NCBI RefSeq assembly: GCF_026914265.1
Contig: NC_069135.1
Coordinates: forward strand, 30,508,738-30,572,737
Direction: 5' to 3'
DNA length: 64,000 nt
Source of the DNA: Mya arenaria
Lineage: Eukaryota > Mollusca > Bivalvia > Myida > Myidae
A program made the position numbers and the translations under genes. This document shows, piece after piece, positions 1 through 10,800 of the stretch (position 1 is its first letter; each line of letters starts with the position of its first letter). The notes beneath the pieces are model-generated. The model saw nothing but the letters and a program-made list of their open reading frames with translations. It did no database searches and was not told where the DNA came from.

Positions 1-2
1 GT

Positions 3-485
3 GGTCCTCAAGGTTCTTGTAAATGTGGAATCTGTGTTGCTATTGGCAACAAAAATGGCTGCAATCTTCCAGACTGCAAACAGTGTGACTCTGAAGTATT
101 TGTAGGACTGTTATTACATTTAATACCATTTATGATTTGTCTGGTACACCTGATTTACTCTGTTATTGTGATATTGACAATCGGCGCAGGATCTTATGGT
201 GAAACTGTGCATTCAATATTTGGACTCAAGTGCTGTCTTTTTAATGCTGATTTGTTTAAAAGCCCATCATTTCGTCGAAAAGGACGCTGTTTACGGATAT
301 GTCAGAAATGGCCTTTATTTAAATTGCCTCCGTATTGTCAACTTCTAGTCAGTTTAGTATTTATTGTAGCTTTTACATATTATTTTACTCACAAATTTTT
401 ATTTTTGTTTGAAATGGCACAAACTGTTTTACCTGAGGAATCGTTTCCCTCCGATCATTTAATGCTTTATGCTGAAATATCTTGA
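3..485 (+). CDS. 3' end of an unrecognised Cys-rich membrane protein gene (partial)
   Basis: An open frame runs from the window edge to a stop at 483-485, so this is the C-terminal part of a longer gene (160 residues visible). It starts with a cysteine-rich stretch (CKCGIC, then two more C-x2-C-like pairs before residue 45). A hydrophobic segment follows (about residues 36-61, LLLHLIPFMICLVHLIYSVI), then a basic Cys-containing loop (KCCLF..RRKGRCLRIC) and a second hydrophobic segment (about residues 113-136), ending in an acidic tail. I do not recognise the family; two membrane spans with a cysteine-rich head is all that can be said. The methionine at 132 is probably internal, because the frame stays open with protein-like content upstream. 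Confidence that it is a real exon is fairly good; function is unknown. Confidence 0.6.
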   Translation, partial: GPQGSCKCGICVAIGNKNGCNLPDCKQCDSEVFVGLLLHLIPFMICLVHLIYSVIVILTIGAGSYGETVHSIFGLKCCLFNADLFKSPSFRRKGRCLRICQKWPLFKLPPYCQLLVSLVFIVAFTYYFTHKFLFLFEMAQTVLPEESFPSDHLMLYAEIS

Positions 486-660
486 TAATAAATATAAATG
501 TAAGTATTGTATTTGCTCATTTTGTTATCTGATAAAATTCTGCATTTCCATTAGGCTAAATGTTAAGAACTTTGATAATGTTCACAACATTGTTAACATA
601 GTCGCTGTTAACTTTCAAATCTTTACTGCTGTATAAGTAATGAAAACTTTGTTGAAGCTT

Positions 661-666
661 AATAAA
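661..666 (+). terminator. Poly(A) signal AATAAA
   Basis: AATAAA lies about 175 nt after the stop of the partial membrane-protein gene, with no other candidate gene in between; a plausible 3' end for that transcript. Confidence 0.5.
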
Positions 667-869
667 TACACTTGTGATTTGCAATATTACATGAAATGAA
701 ACAACTGTTTTCCCACAACTTGTTTTATTTAAAGATAAGAGCAGATTACCAAATATTTCTGGTTAACAAATTGCTGGATTATCCCTAGTATGTAATAAAA
801 AAAGTTCCAAAGGCCAGAAGAGCTTATGCGATGGTAATGTGTACGTAGTATATGCGTCCGTAAACAATT

Positions 870-1270
870 CCTTGTTAACCCGATACAGCCTTCTGAGTTT
901 TGATTGTATCTCGATGAAACTTGTACAGTATCTACATATCCATTAGAGCTTGGTTCCTTTCGAAAACCAGCCAGATCCGCCCATGCATTGTATCGTGTTC
1001 ACAACCAATTGTTTACACAATAGAATTTTTTTATACTATCAAGGGCCATAATCTAGGCATGCATTATGGGCCTTGAAATGATAAGATTATGGACCTTGAT
1101 AATATAAAAAATGCTTGTGAACATGATACAGTCTTCAGTTTTGAGTGTATCTCGATGAAACTTGTACAGTATTCAGATATCCATAAGAGGTTGGTTCTTT
1201 TCTAAAACAGTGATGTTGACCACACAAACCCAGCCAGTAGAGCATAGGCCCTTTTAGGGCCTCTTGTTTT
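870..1270 (+). repeat. Interspersed repeat with two diverged direct copies, ending in a GC hairpin
   Basis: A stretch near 880-975 (containing TGTATCTCGATGAAACTTGT) is repeated in diverged form near 1125-1210. The block ends with the short hairpin AGGCCCTTTTAGGGCCT at about 1246-1262 followed by CTTGTTTT. A 3'-terminal hairpin recalls Helitrons, but I see no clear CTRR end or 5' TC, so the class is left open. The rest of 667-1357 holds nothing else I can name. Confidence 0.45.
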
Positions 1271-1357
1271 AGTTGTCACCAAAGTTGAAGTTTTGCCCCA
1301 AAATGAGACAAAGGCTATAAAGAACAGCCAATTGTATAAATTCTTAAAAAATGTTCC

Positions 1358-3034
1358 TTAGGCCACACCAAATTAATGTTTCGCTCCTCGGATTTTTGCC
1401 GATAAAAACCGCAGCGAGCAAAGAGCGAAAAATACATTTTTCCTTATATTCAATATAAATAAGGAAAATTGTTCAATATAATTGCCCTTAAACCCGTTTT
1501 AATGCCATCTTGAACTGAACCTCTAATGGACATTGGGAAAATGTCGGAATACATACTATTTATTCATCCGTGTTTAGTACAAACATTATATGGATAAATC
1601 TAATTTCTTATATAATTAAAACGTACTTTACTATGACGATCATTCATAATAAGAAATAACCCTGCTTTAAGTAAAAAGTTTGAAACAACTGATTATGATA
1701 ATAAATCTACCTGAATCATTTTAACATCATATGCAACTGTATTAAGACATACTAAGATTGATTTTGGATTTGTAAAAAATGATCACTTACACAGGCATCA
1801 TCAAACATCAGACTCCATATAACATAGACTAAATTTTGTTTTTATTATCACAGGAAATGCAATGAGATGTGCTTATTAAAACAAAAAGAACAAGGGTATT
1901 TTTCAGAGTACTTTTTTTGGTTATTTAGATTTTTTTATGCACCAGCCAATTTGTATATGCCCCCCCCCCCCCCCCCCCCCCCCCCAAGTCCGGAATAGCA
2001 GGGACTTTGACTTCCGATCTCTCAAAACCCGGGTAAAATACCGGACCTGCAGGGACACTGCTGGTAAAATCCCCGCCAAATGGCCCCACAACCCCGGATA
2101 CCTATGTGAGGCCCATTCCCGACTATTTTTAATATGAAGACAAAACCACATTCACTAGGCACTGCGGGGCCACCTAAAAGGTAAAAACACAGCCCGTTGC
2201 CCCCGGAATACCCCTGGAACGAGGGTGAGGGGTGGGTGGGGCAGTGGTTACAATTGACAAGTGCATTAGTATGATTACAATCCCGGATTATGCTGCAAAT
2301 AAAAACAAAATAAAAGATGATAAACTTACTTATGTTGAGGCATATCCAGACCATTGTTTATATCGTTATTTGTTCAAAACTGTTGTTTTGTCAGAATTTG
2401 ATCAAAACTGAGCTTGATACATCAATTTGGACCAAACAATGACTCATGTTCCAGTTAAGTTGACCTGTCATCTTCAGCATCGTCGTAACAAGGTAAAATG
2501 TTGGTCCCTTGTATTATGCCTTGAATAAAATAGTACTAAGTTGATTATTCCGATTTCCATTCAAAACGAGTCACTAATTATGCAATATAATTGCTACCAG
2601 TCTCAGATACACATGCTTTATTGCATAATGATTGCTTTAATTAATGATCCTTTAGTGCATGAGACGATCAACAATGACTTCAAGCATGCTCAAAACATAT
2701 TTATTGTCAAAAATAAGATTTAATTTTCAAACTTCGAGCCACATAGTTTATATCGCAAGCCGCCATTTTGATTGAATTTATTGAAACCCATGCTAAACCG
2801 ATCAATATACAGTATAAAACACTACGCATCGGTAACTTCCCTTTACGAAAACTAGCGTTGAAAAATTATAACTGATTATTTTTAGCCTTTTAATAAATTA
2901 CTACCTGAAAAAAATCTGCTTTGCGATCAAAACGGAGGTGCGGGCGCACAAAAAAAATAAAATATTTTTTTTTTACAATTTCAAATAAATAGGAGCGGTA
3001 AATCTGCGGAACGAAATATCATTTGGCCTTATTT
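1358..3034. mobile_element. Non-autonomous inverted-repeat element, about 1.7 kb (copy 1)
   Basis: The left end (TTAGGCCACACCAAATTAAT at about 1359) and the right end (reverse complement AAGGCCAAATGATATTTCG) are imperfect inverted repeats that continue into a shared segment with the motif TTTCG(C/T)TCC(T/G)C.GATTT..CCG. The interior is AT-rich with no transposase frame. A GC-rich inverted-repeat element sits inside at 1937-2262. A second element with the same ends lies at 48498-50105. Host DNA-transposon superfamily not determined. Confidence 0.5.
1937..2268. mobile_element. GC-rich terminal-inverted-repeat element (copy A)
   Basis: A GC-rich island in AT-rich DNA. It starts with a degraded left end (TGCACCAGCCAATTTG), a C homopolymer of about 23 at 1963-1985, then AGTCCGG. 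It ends with GTGGTTACAATTGAC followed by AAGTGCATTA. The termini are reverse complements of each other (family consensus TGCACCAGTCAATTGTAACC). Three further copies are at 49200-49355, 59062-59393 and 63166-63479. It is noncoding: open frames across it differ between copies and contain no known domain. Confidence 0.65.
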
Positions 3035-3165
3035 GTTTTTGGCTGGTTTTCATTAATTTGAATTTTTATCTTCATCCTAACCAAAGAATTAACCAGTTTT
3101 ATACATTTGGCTCAGCTGTCAACTTTTGCAGTTAAATACAACTTCCAGATAACAATACTTCAATT

Positions 3166-3237
3166 ATTTATTCAATATTGCCATACAGTGAAAGAGACCA
3201 TTATTTATTCAATATTGCCATACAGTGAAAGAGACCA
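3166..3237 (+). repeat. Perfect or near-perfect tandem duplication of about 36 bp
   Basis: The block beginning TTATTTATTCAATATTGCCA and ending AAAGAGACCAT occurs twice in immediate succession. Recent replication slippage is the simplest cause. Confidence 0.75.
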
Positions 3238-3528
3238 TCAAAAGTTGGTACATAAAGTAACCTGAATACATACAGTAAATAATGTGTAAGAAGATATTTT
3301 AGATTATTAATTGCAAAATTGTATTATAGTATCTTTATTTTCAAATATGACAAATTGGATGTAACATCATACAATAGCTTCAGAAAGTCCTTCAACAATA
3401 TATCTTTAAAATGTAATACTATAGCAATAAAATGTTGATCTAGTAGTGTTTATATTTTGATCGCATAGGAGGTCATCATAATTGATCACAAAATCTCGGA
3501 AACAATTATTGCCATGCTATAAAAATTC

Positions 3529-3842
3529 TCTTAAAGTGACACTCTTATTCAAAATCAATACATACACATGTATAACAAACATAGATTTTGAGTGATACAC
3601 CCTTAAATACTTTCTAAATAATGCATTTATGGAAAATATTTATTACTGCTAACAATTTTATAACCGTGTATTCAATAGCTGAAAACGCAAAAATATTAAA
3701 TGATTGGTGAATGCTAAAAGATTTACTGCGATCTACTATCGCCTCATAAGGTAGCAATACCGGATTTTCTGCACATTTCTTTCAAATTAAACTCGGTATC
3801 CTTAATGAGCACCATTTTTTTCAACATTTGTTCATCCATTTT
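3529..3842 (+). repeat. Dispersed repeat of about 290 bp (copy 1 of 3)
   Basis: Begins TTAAAGTGACACTCTTATTC and contains AAATATTAAATGATTGGTGA and a terminal part with TCTTTCAAATTAAACTCG. Closely similar copies lie at 44953-45265 (same strand) and 26565-26830 (opposite strand). No coding content and no clear tRNA-like promoter; either a MITE or a SINE without a recognisable head. From 3843 to 4790 the DNA is AT-rich and I see nothing else. Confidence 0.65.
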
Positions 3843-4712
3843 GGTATGTTAAAACGATTATATTAAATCTTATTTGGGAGTAATAGTGCATCTTTAAAAA
3901 ATTGAGAAAAACAGTATATATCTTTAATGAATTTGGCCAGTTTTCAATCCCTTATCAAATCAACTTTTTTTAACTTAGCCTTCATGCAGATTTGCGATCT
4001 GCATATCATGAGAACGCAAATATGAGTCACTTGTAGAAGTGTTTTTGTCAGAGGTGTTCAGAGCAATACATTTGATTATATTACCATACTAAGTGCCAAA
4101 GATTAAAAATTGGCACATGCCTGCAAACCCAGCTAGTTTAAAATTCAAGGTTTCATTGTTTATAAATTTGATCAGGTTTGTTCGTTAAAATCTTATTATA
4201 TTTATGAACAAATAGCATTCAGGCTTGTCAAGGAAATGACGACTTATTTACGAAACAAAATTTCTTTTACTCGTCAATAATATGCTAGAACGACAACATT
4301 TTATTAATTGCAGTAAATATGTGAAGCAAATAAAATTTCAAGGAGGCCCAAGTCATTGAAATGCTAACATCACTATTTCGCATGAAATTGTAAGTAACCA
4401 TTTCCCAGTTCTATTTATATGGAAAATCTGAATCAATTACCATTTCACCACTGCGTTGTTGTTCAAACAAGTTTGAAGGGCACTTTATTTATCTTTTAGA
4501 ACAGAATGTAGTGTATGTAACTACATATTAAAATATTTAAATATGTTTTCATATTTATATATGATGTAAGATTAAAACCAGTAAAGGCCTTGCTAAGGAA
4601 TAAAATTCTTTAAACTTTTGTAAAAAATAACATATTTTTAATATTTCAATCTTATGATATCTATCTTGATAAGTGTAGAAGATGCAGAGAAATAACATTC
4701 AAGTACTGTGCA

Positions 4713-4718
4713 TTTATT
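4713..4718 (-). terminator. Poly(A) signal for the ubiquitin-protease gene
   Basis: AATAAA on the minus strand about 125 nt past the stop codon of the USP gene. A TA microsatellite lies between, at about 4791-4811. Confidence 0.5.
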
Positions 4719-4842
4719 AATGATTAAAACAACATGACATTCCTAATTTATGTACAACTGAATTCATCTCTCTATTAAATAGAAGGCACATATATACATA
4801 TATATATATATGGACAATCACACTTAATGCCATCAACCTAAT

Positions 4843-7800
4843 TCATACTGAATCTTTGGCCCGTTTGTAGAACAGCAGATACGCATTTTCTCGTATTTCC
4901 CGCGTTGTCATCTCGTACTCGATATTCACTTCCCAAACGAGTTCATCATCAAACTTATACCAAGTGCCATTCCCTGCCAGACAGTAGCAGATATAATGTC
5001 CAAAATGTGTCGTTTCTGCACCGAGATGCACACAAATACCGTACAAGTCATATTTCTTCACCTTCTGTTCTGCAGACATGTCCTCTCTATTTGTCACATT
5101 GTCGAACACAATGTCGGTGAGATCAAGACCTTTAATGGGAATACTAATAGCGGAACTAATTTTCCTACACTGTTGTGAAAACTGGTTATAAGAAAAGCGC
5201 ATTAGCTGAATAACAAGACACTCGGGCAGTTGCTTCAGTAAGCATCTTCTCTCTGTTTCTCTGATGTGACGAGATGGGAACAAGAATCTCGACATTTCAT
5301 TGTTAACAGGGGTTGATGTTCTGAACACATTGTCCTGAAAACCACTGTCATTGACGCCCTCCTGACGGGGTATGGGCGACATACACGATGATGGGGATAA
5401 TACGGTTGATTGGAATGCTGAATCAACACTCCCATGTGAATTCATTGGTCTACCTTTCAAAGCAGACCTAGTGTTTCTCTGAGCTGTTGAAAGTGGTCCC
5501 TGAATGTTTGAGTTTTTCTGGCACTGACTACACTGAAAGCCATCTGTGACAGCTAAATGTTCTATGTTACAAAACTTTGTAAAACAGTCCTCCAAATGAA
5601 CAAGGCCAGACACATCTCGTGGACTTACTATAGGAACGGGGAGAATATTGAAAGTCTGAGTACTAACAGTGAGGTGATTGTCAACTAGACAATGATATGC
5701 TTCGACAAGCTGTCCAGTAAACAGGTTATCCACTACAGAATTGTTCACTTGCTTGTGTGTAAGCCACTCCAGGTCAGACAGACGCTGTATTGGCTCTGCA
5801 TAGCTTTCAATATTCAGCCCATTTGCAGCCTCAATCTGAAGTATGAAAATGCATAGATGAATACATAATTTGATAAGCGTACTGAAATGATTTAAAGAAT
5901 ATTATTTTACAATTGTAAAATTAACTATATATATAATATACCCATATTGTATTCCATAATGCAAAATAGGACCATTGTTCAACCTCGCATGCATTTAAAC
6001 ATACCAGTAATTTCTGATTGTCCATGATAAACACTTTTAAATGTATCAAAATGAAAATCAAAAGAAGCTTGAATTCAACTGAAAGATATTACACATGTAT
6101 CTAAATTCATGTGCAGTGAACAAATTTTCACTCATTTATATGTAACTACATTTGTAGTTGGAAATTTGTTTGAAAAATAAAGTATGATAAAATAAAAACT
6201 GCATCTAAATCTCACTCAAGTATTAGCATTTAATACTGTAGCAACCCTCAAAAACAAAACATTGTAAGCCTCGGACAACATTATTTTTTTTAATTTTGGG
6301 CTGTGATTTTATACTTTTAGCCTCTGACAGTGAGATGCAATATCTCTGTATTAGTATTACGTTGTTAGCACTTGGGAGAGATCTTTAAATTTACTAAATT
6401 GGTAAGAACGTTCATATAAAGTCTAATTTAAAATTAAAATGATTACTAGTTACCCCTTTAATATCAACACAATAAGCTGAATGTAATACATGGACTATCT
6501 AGGGTTTTAGCTGAAGAGTTATGGAAGATAGCTGCACCCTGTCCTATTTGGTAGTACATTTTCACCCTCCAAAGTCAAGCATTGGCAATCTTCTGCCTTC
6601 AAAGACTTAATGCTTAAGACTGTCAATTTTTGTTTTTGATTTCATTAAAACTTACAATGCAATTATGAATACAAAAAAACTTAAAACTTTAGCAGTTGAA
6701 ACTAATTCTCTCATGAGTCATTTTTTTTTTTTTAATGTTTGTTCATGTTCTGATACAATATGCCCTTTTGCTCCATAAGCACCCTGTCCCTTTTCTGCCG
6801 CACCCTCTCCTTTGTAAAACCTGGCTATGAGTCATAGCCTATGACACTAGTATATCATTTACATAATAGACATCCTCTATTCTCTTTACCTCTCTTCTGC
6901 ATCCCTGCTTGAGGTCATTAACTCTCTTCTCATTAAGATCACCGTAGATAAACTTCAGCGTCTCCATACTAGAACCCTTTTCAACTGTCATTTCTGAAAT
7001 ATTAGTTTAACATGAATACCATCAAATACAAGTAAACGACTTTAAGTATTTCAATAAGGTTTCTTAAACTGTAATTTTACACATGTGTATTAATTGACAT
7101 ATTGGAAAAGACGAAAAACATGATCTGTTAGATTATATTTTTTTTTTTTACTGGATTTTAACATTTATACTATAAATTATAGTTTGACACTAGTGTTAAA
7201 TACTGATTCATTGTATCAATGAATATAATATGATAAAGCAAGTATAAAGAATATTCTATGGAGTATTTCCTGTCCATGACCTTATTGACATTGTCAAAAG
7301 AAAGTTCAAAAATTGTTTTTATTGTTTTTGAAAATCACTTAGTGAACGTATGACTGGATTCAATTTTTGAAATTTACCAAAAAATGACAATAATCGTGAG
7401 ATTTAATAACGCATAATTTATATAATAATCAAGCCATTCGAAGTCTCAGTTGTTTTCTTCTTTTAGCTTATATTTAGAAGAAAATATGTTTTTTCATACT
7501 ACACATACTTTTAACATACATGTTTAAACCCAAAATGATGGCCATAACAGACAATTCAGGGTTCTCTGAATTGGAAATGCATGGCAACCAAAACGGACAG
7601 CTCAAATCAGATTTTAGCCAGTTAGAATTTTTTTTGGTATGTTTTATTACCAGTGCAACTTTTCTTGTTCAGTGCTCCGTGCAGGGACTCCATCAACCAC
7701 ATGAAGAACTCTGCCGTATCCTGCTGATGTTGTTTCTCTGTTGGAGGACAGACCAATCGACCATCCAGCGTGGCCACTGACTCACGGAACAGAGTTGGGT

Positions 7801-10800
7801 CTAGTACACCGTCAGTTTTAGTCTTTTGACACTGCGCTAATATCTCCGCTAGCGAAGCAATCATGGTACTCTCTGCTTCTGAACAATCTAGGTCTTTGTT
7901 TATTTCCGCATAAAGTTGATCTACTAGATGTGGGGTATTTGCAAGGCACTGAAGTATACAGTTCAGAAAGCACAGGTTCTGTCCCTCGTTTCTTAACCCT
8001 GCTGGCTTGTCTTCCCTTTCGTTAAATCCGAAAGCTGACATAAACCTTTGTCGAATTCCTGTCCTGGTACTAGAAAATGTATAAGGGGAGTTGTTTCTGC
8101 TATCATATGTGCCAAGGGGTCGTCTCTTCAAGTCTGTTTTTGTAAACCAGTTTGTAACGGGGCGAATCGGGGATGAATCAGCTTGAAAAACCGACTGTTT
8201 AGAATTCTGTGTACTAGTGAAAACAGGTGCATTAGTTGGAGCAAAGCTCTGCTGTGATGACTGAACCTGTCTAGTAGCAAACCCTGGCATTTCAGATGGT
8301 GGAGCAACACTCGTAACTATATTATTAGTCGTGCTAACTGTGGCATAAGAGTTAACAGCATTTGCATGTGGCTGTTGGCCCTGTTGTGGCATGTACATCT
8401 TATTAAGAGAAAACACCGGTGTTTGTTGAATTGGAGTCATATTTGTCTCAGCCTTCCTTGTTATAAAGTCTGATAAGCGACTAAGAACAGGTTTACTGAC
8501 AGGCGTTTGCATGCTGAATTTTCTCCACAGTTCCATGCGCTTTTGTTTCTCATTTATGAGCTGTATATTTTCTGTGTGCTGTTGGTGTTCTTCCCATCTT
8601 TCAAACAAATATCGCCACCAGTACCTGTAAAACCGAATGAACATGTTATCAATATATGAAACTGTAAAAAAGTGCTGTATACATGTGTATACTTTGACAT
8701 GAAGTTAATCAACCTTGCTGTGACCAACAAACAAGACTGTTTTTTGTCATTTAAAAGAACAATAAGATAACAACTGTTCAATATCTTTCTCCACGTTACC
8801 AAGAATCAGTTTTGATTATGAATTTGGTGATAAATCTTGAACGTCTATCATATTATTTTGAGCAACTGTATATGGTTCTTGTCTGGCTTTCAATCCCTGC
8901 ATTGCCAAAATAAAAAGTTTGGTTATGGTTACAACCCATTCAAAAACAGGTAGTGTAGGTAGGCTTTTTATTTTTTATAACAAGGCTTTATATATAAGAA
9001 CATAATTGACATTACTGGAAAATGGTATAAAAGAAATCTTATGTATAAAGCTTTAAAGATTTTTAACTACAAATATTAAAACACACTTTTTTTCTTTTTT
9101 AATCAACTTACTATAAATAAGATAGGGTCAGCACCTATTTTGTAGGTAGGGTCAGGTAACCGAACCAGATGTATTTTTTAGGCCTAACTATAACCTTTGG
9201 AGATGATGCTTTGTGCATGAATAACAACACCAGATCAATGCTATTTTAAATGCTTGTCCTAATCCATGTGTAAATGACAATGTGTCGTGTTTTGGAAGTT
9301 AGCATTTACAAATTTCTGTTAAACTAAAATCATTGGCCACGATCCACAAAATCCTCTGTGTCATGTGTTGTAACTTTTGAGTGATGGCAATAGCGATTTC
9401 TACTTATTCATTATATATGTGACCTTGAGGTCGATACAAATGACTGATATAGGTTTTTTAATTGGATTGATAGTGAAAATATTGGTAGACACTAGACAGA
9501 ATGCTCAATTTCAGCACTGACTATCGATACGGACAGACTGTTATGCAAGTCGTCATTTATTCAAATGTATCTTTTACAACAAATCAAAGAAACAGGCTTA
9601 AAGTAAAACACGAGTTGTAGTTCATTCAAAGACAATGAGTTATGGCTAACTCTTGTATGTACAGGCCATTGGAATATAATTAACCACATGATTTTGCTTT
9701 ATATGTCCATTGTACATATTTTAAAAAATCGGTAAATGTAGGAGCATTGCTTTCCAGTTAATCAAGGTACACATTATTCAAAATGGTATTTCTAAATGCA
9801 TGAAAAAAGATTATTTATGGATCATTGATCATGTTTTTCAATTTTATACAGTCATCTGAATCCCATTACTCTCAGAAGTTCCAGTATTACAGTTACTCCA
9901 GTGAGGTAACATATACTGCACATGTACATATATATATACCGGTATATTAATTCTTCATACTATACCTGATGTCTAATCTGTTCAGTAACTGTGTATACAA
10001 AAGTGTTGCGAAGGTCAAGGCCAAGCCCACATATGGCGTGTGGTCAAGTGCATAGATCATCAGGCACACGAACCCCAATATGAGGCTCTCCCATAGCCAG
10101 ATCCTCCGTTTCTCTTCAGGGGACCTATTAAAAAATTCAAACATTATCAATTCTAAAGGTGATATTAAAATCAGATGATTATATGCAAAACACATATAGA
10201 CATTTAAAATTAAAGCAAATTATTATTGGATTATATATCTGTATGAGCTCAGAATCCAGTTATGGCTTACATAAGCTAACAAGAGCAAACTTTTTGTTTC
10301 CCTGTTGCATCATAGCGCAAACACTGCAAGTGGGAAACCAAATGGTTCCAAAAGGTTTACTCAGGCTGGATGTGTACAACCAATGGCCACTTTGGCATAC
10401 AACGCTATTGTTGGAGCCACCTACATGTAACCAGGTGTTGTTGGAGCCACCTACATGTAACCAGGTGTTGTTGGAGCCACCTACATGTAACCAGGTGTTG
10501 TTGGAGCCACCTACATGTAACCAGGTATTGTTGGAGCCACCTACATGTAACCAGGTGTTGTTGGAGCCACCTACATGTAACCAGGTGTTGTTGGAGCCAC
10601 CTACATGTAACCAGGTATTGTTGGAGCCACCTACATGTAACCAGTTGTTGTTGGAGCCACCTACATGTAACCAGGTGTTGTTGGGCGATAAGCCACAGGA
10701 TATCAAAGGTTGGACTTTCAAGAGGCTGATGAAACTGTTTTGTGTTAGTGTAGAGGCAAACAAAGTGCAAGAACATGCGTTCATAAGGGTCTAGTGACAA

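Noticed and set aside
1921-2354. Open frames across the GC-rich element, and similar frames at 59010-59369 and 63021-63512
   Set aside because: The four copies are inverted-repeat DNA elements. Frames differ between copies and contain homopolymer-coded Pro or Gly runs.
10411-10683. A CRISPR-like array of regular repeats
   Set aside because: Units are contiguous with no unique spacers, in a eukaryotic intron; this is a minisatellite.
10159-10800. Several overlapping open frames on both strands through the 30-bp minisatellite
   Set aside because: Period 30 keeps all frames open; no frame has a domain, and the region lies in an intron of the USP gene.
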